Below are positions 4,535 through 5,894 of a stretch of DNA of 5,894 nucleotides, piece by piece. The notes below the pieces were generated by a model. That model was not told the origin of the DNA, made no database searches, and saw only the letters and a list, made by a program, of their open reading frames with translations. Source of the stretch: Elusimicrobia bacterium RBG_16_66_12 (GTDB lineage: Bacteria > Elusimicrobiota > Elusimicrobia > UBA1565 > UBA9628). Positions within the stretch are counted from its first letter, which is position 1, and each line of letters opens with the position of its first letter. The translations under genes were made by a program, and so were the position numbers. The DNA is taken from the NCBI GenBank assembly GCA_001800005.1, contig MGUL01000071.1, positions 4,312 through 10,205 of the forward strand, read 5' to 3'.

Positions 4535-5038
4535 ATGATGAAGAAAAAAGTCTGCGCGCCGGCCACTAAAGAAGATTTGTCTGACTTCCGCGAGGAGATG
4601 CATTCGGAGTTCGAGTCCGTCAGGGTGGAGATGTCCACGAAAGCCGATCTTGACGAGAAGATCGGATCGGCCCATCGCGACTTAGAAGCGAGGTTGGGGC
4701 TGATGGCCACGAAGAAGGATCTGGAATCGATGGCGACGAAGACGGATTTGTCGAACCTTGACAAGGCCATCAGGACGGAGATGGCCGGCGGGCACCGTAA
4801 GCTGGCCCTGCAGATTGAGCGCCAGCAGAACGAGGCGCGCGCGTCGGAAGACCGTTTGGCCCAGAAGATGGACTCCATGAATTCTCAAGTCAAGAGTGCC
4901 ATCGACGCCTTCGCTGGGATAGCGCAGAACTCCGAACGCGCCATGACCCTTCACGGACGGGAGTTGACGGATGTCCACGTCGGCCTGAAGGATCATGAGC
5001 GGCGGATCGCGGCGTTGGAAGCGCGTCCGGGCTCCTGA
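4535..5038 (+). CDS. Small coiled-coil protein with ATKxDL repeats, paralogue 2
   Basis: 167 residues. The start at 4535 (ATGATG) has GTGAGG at 4521-4526 as ribosome site and aligns with the start of paralogue 1. No signal peptide or membrane helix. Residues 10-85 are coiled-coil repeats (PATKEDLSDF, STKADLDEKI, MATKKDLESMATKTDL), with one more repeat than paralogue 1. Residues 91-167 are the conserved module (ALQIERQQNEARASEDR ... EARPGS), 64 of 77 identical to paralogue 1 by eye. The pattern of a variable repeat region and a fixed C-terminal module suggests the C-terminus contacts a common partner or self-assembles, while the N-terminus varies; this is inference. Cys7 is its only cysteine. 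The HicB-like gene follows after eight bases and is probably cotranscribed. Confidence 0.85.
   Translation: MMKKKVCAPATKEDLSDFREEMHSEFESVRVEMSTKADLDEKIGSAHRDLEARLGLMATKKDLESMATKTDLSNLDKAIRTEMAGGHRKLALQIERQQNEARASEDRLAQKMDSMNSQVKSAIDAFAGIAQNSERAMTLHGRELTDVHVGLKDHERRIAALEARPGS
4805..5038 (+). repeat. Duplicated 234-bp segment, copy 2
   Basis: Partner of 2573-2806, coding for the fixed C-terminal module. Homology ends within about ten bases after the stop, at the point where the HicB-like gene begins. Confidence 0.8.
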
Positions 5039-5046
5039 AGGCAAGG

Positions 5047-5313
5047 GTGAGCGCATATTGTACAGACCCTTCCCATCCAAGTCGAACACAGCAGGGAGGA
5101 AAGATTCCACAGGAATTCGAAGCCACTTATTGCAAGCGCGACGGGAAGTATTTGGGATTTATCCTCACGGCGGGTTCCCTGGTGTCCGGCAGCGGCGCGA
5201 CCCTGAAGGAAGCCAAGGAAAACCTCAAGCTGGCGTTGAGGCGGGAGCTCGCGTCGGTCCCCAGGAACAGGATCAGGGGCAAGAGCCATATCACGGAGTC
5301 GATCAGGATATAG
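5047..5313 (+). CDS. HicB-like small protein (orphan antitoxin-type fold)
   Basis: 88 residues from GTG 5047, eight bases after the stop of coiled-coil gene 2. Residues about 23-68 fit the HicB pattern: a beta strand (EFEATYCKRDGKYLGF), a strand and turn ending SGSGATLKEA, then a helix (KENLKLALRREL). HicB proteins are usually antitoxins of the HicA mRNA-interferase toxin, but no HicA gene is within reach: a coiled-coil gene lies upstream and a secreted protein downstream. No C-terminal DNA-binding domain is present. The first 19 residues look unlike the family. A strong ribosome site (GGAGG, 5095-5099) precedes an in-frame ATT at 5104; a start there would give 69 residues, closer to family size. 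I give the GTG start because ATT starts are very rare. Family assignment is moderate; a free-standing regulator or decayed toxin-antitoxin remnant is possible. Confidence 0.7.
   Translation: MSAYCTDPSHPSRTQQGGKIPQEFEATYCKRDGKYLGFILTAGSLVSGSGATLKEAKENLKLALRRELASVPRNRIRGKSHITESIRI
5095..5099 (+). promoter_or_regulatory. Strong Shine-Dalgarno GGAGG ahead of an ATT codon
   Basis: GGAGG within AGGGAGGAAAG stands four bases before ATT 5104, in frame with the HicB-like gene and directly before the part that resembles the family. It suggests an ancestral ATG here that has mutated, or rare ATT initiation. Confidence 0.35.
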
Positions 5314-5391
5314 GTCTTTAGACCCAGGCGGAAAAGGGCCGGGCAAGCTAAACTGACGTGACTTCCAGACAATGCCTTTGGAGAGAGAGCC

Positions 5392-5894
5392 ATGAACCCC
5401 TTCAAAACCGTCATGGCGGCCGTCTTGGCCGCGTTCTGCGCGACGTCGACGCTTCCTTCGACCGCTTTCGCCGAAGGCGCGGCCGTGCCGAAGACCGCGC
5501 CCGTGCAGACCGCGGATGAGAGCAACGCCGTCAACATCCTGGCCGAGCTGATCGCGAAAAACAAGAAGGCCCAGGCCGACGTGAGCGCCCGAGTCCAGCG
5601 CCTTCTGCTGGATCCCGATTTCAAGGGGCGGTCCTACGTCGCCGCGGACCTCCCCAAGGATCCCCTGGCCAAGACGATCCCCGAGCTGGTCTCCAAGTGG
5701 GTCGAACAGCATCCCGCCGAGGCGGCCCGGCTCTACTACGTGGCCCGCCCCCAGGACGGCAAGGTCCCGGAGTGGGTGACGAAGCACCCGAAGGGAGGCG
5801 CCATCTTCCAGGACGACGAGAAGTCCAAGGCGCGGCCGGAGCGCCTGGGCAATTATCTGGCCGGCGCGGACCAGCGCAACACCGCCGGCTCGCA
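5392..5894 (+). CDS. Secreted protein of unknown function, 3' end outside window
   Basis: ATG 5392 is preceded by the purine-rich ribosome site GGAGAGAGAG (5380-5389). The open frame runs off the window, so at least 167 residues are seen. Residues 1-28 are a Sec signal peptide: short basic start (MNPFK), hydrophobic core (VMAAVLAAFCA), and a signal peptidase I site at AFA before EGA. Cys16 is not in a lipobox because Phe precedes it. The mature part begins with an Ala/Pro/Thr-rich linker, then a helix (ESNAVNILAELIAKNKKAQADVSARVQRLLLD), then a charged region with PKDPLAKTIPELVSKWVEQHPAEAARLYYVARP. I do not recognise the family. Third codon positions are strongly G/C (17 of 20 in 5401-5460), like the first 850 bases and unlike the genes between. 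A separate promoter is expected in 5314-5391, but I see no clear one. Confidence 0.85.
   Translation, partial: MNPFKTVMAAVLAAFCATSTLPSTAFAEGAAVPKTAPVQTADESNAVNILAELIAKNKKAQADVSARVQRLLLDPDFKGRSYVAADLPKDPLAKTIPELVSKWVEQHPAEAARLYYVARPQDGKVPEWVTKHPKGGAIFQDDEKSKARPERLGNYLAGADQRNTAGS

Noticed and set aside
5313..5324. Terminator at the inverted repeat GGTCT-TT-AGACC after the HicB-like gene
   Set aside because: The loop of two bases is too small and no T-tract follows.
4993..5787. 264-codon minus-strand frame across the HicB-like and secreted-protein genes
   Set aside because: It crosses an intergenic gap and opposes two better-supported genes with ribosome sites and, in one, a signal peptide.

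Overview
The window comes from a GC-rich bacterium with an envelope and secreted proteins; the last gene starts with a clear Sec signal peptide. The phylum cannot be proven from the sequence. Repeated small coiled-coil genes with ATKxDL motifs under extracytoplasmic-function (ECF) sigma-type promoters remind me of GC-rich Elusimicrobiota, but that is a weak guess from memory. Both edges cut through genes.

Layout, all on the + strand. (1) 1-2169: 3' part of a large low-complexity protein whose composition changes abruptly near base 850, followed by a strong hairpin that may terminate it. (2) 2244-5313: an accessory block. It holds a coiled-coil gene (2369-2806), a decayed relative of it (about 2821-2993), a solitary YhcG/DUF1016-type PD-(D/E)XK nuclease gene (3035-4150), a non-coding stretch with a chain of hairpins that looks like the 5' part of group II intron domain I (about 4205-4403), a second copy of the coiled-coil gene (4535-5038), and a HicB-like orphan (5047-5313). 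(3) 5392-5894: the 5' part of a secreted protein gene in the high-GC style of the window's start.

The thread tying the block together is a repeated element, GGAAC + T-tract + G-run + CGTATC, found four times (2285, 3000, 4171, 4449). It precedes each coiled-coil gene, the nuclease gene and the hairpin-rich RNA region. Its two ends and 16-17 base spacing match ECF sigma promoters, so these units may form one stress- or envelope-responsive regulon. The spacer is also conserved, so the copies probably spread by duplication as promoter-plus-gene modules. At 3000 and 4171 the -10 lies so close to the next sequence that the nuclease mRNA would be leaderless and the structured RNA would start at its first helix.

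The functional link between the coiled-coil proteins, the nuclease, the RNA and the HicB-like protein is inferred only from shared promoters and adjacency. Nothing here proves a defence system. No sigma factor, reverse transcriptase, HicA toxin or restriction-modification subunit is in the window.
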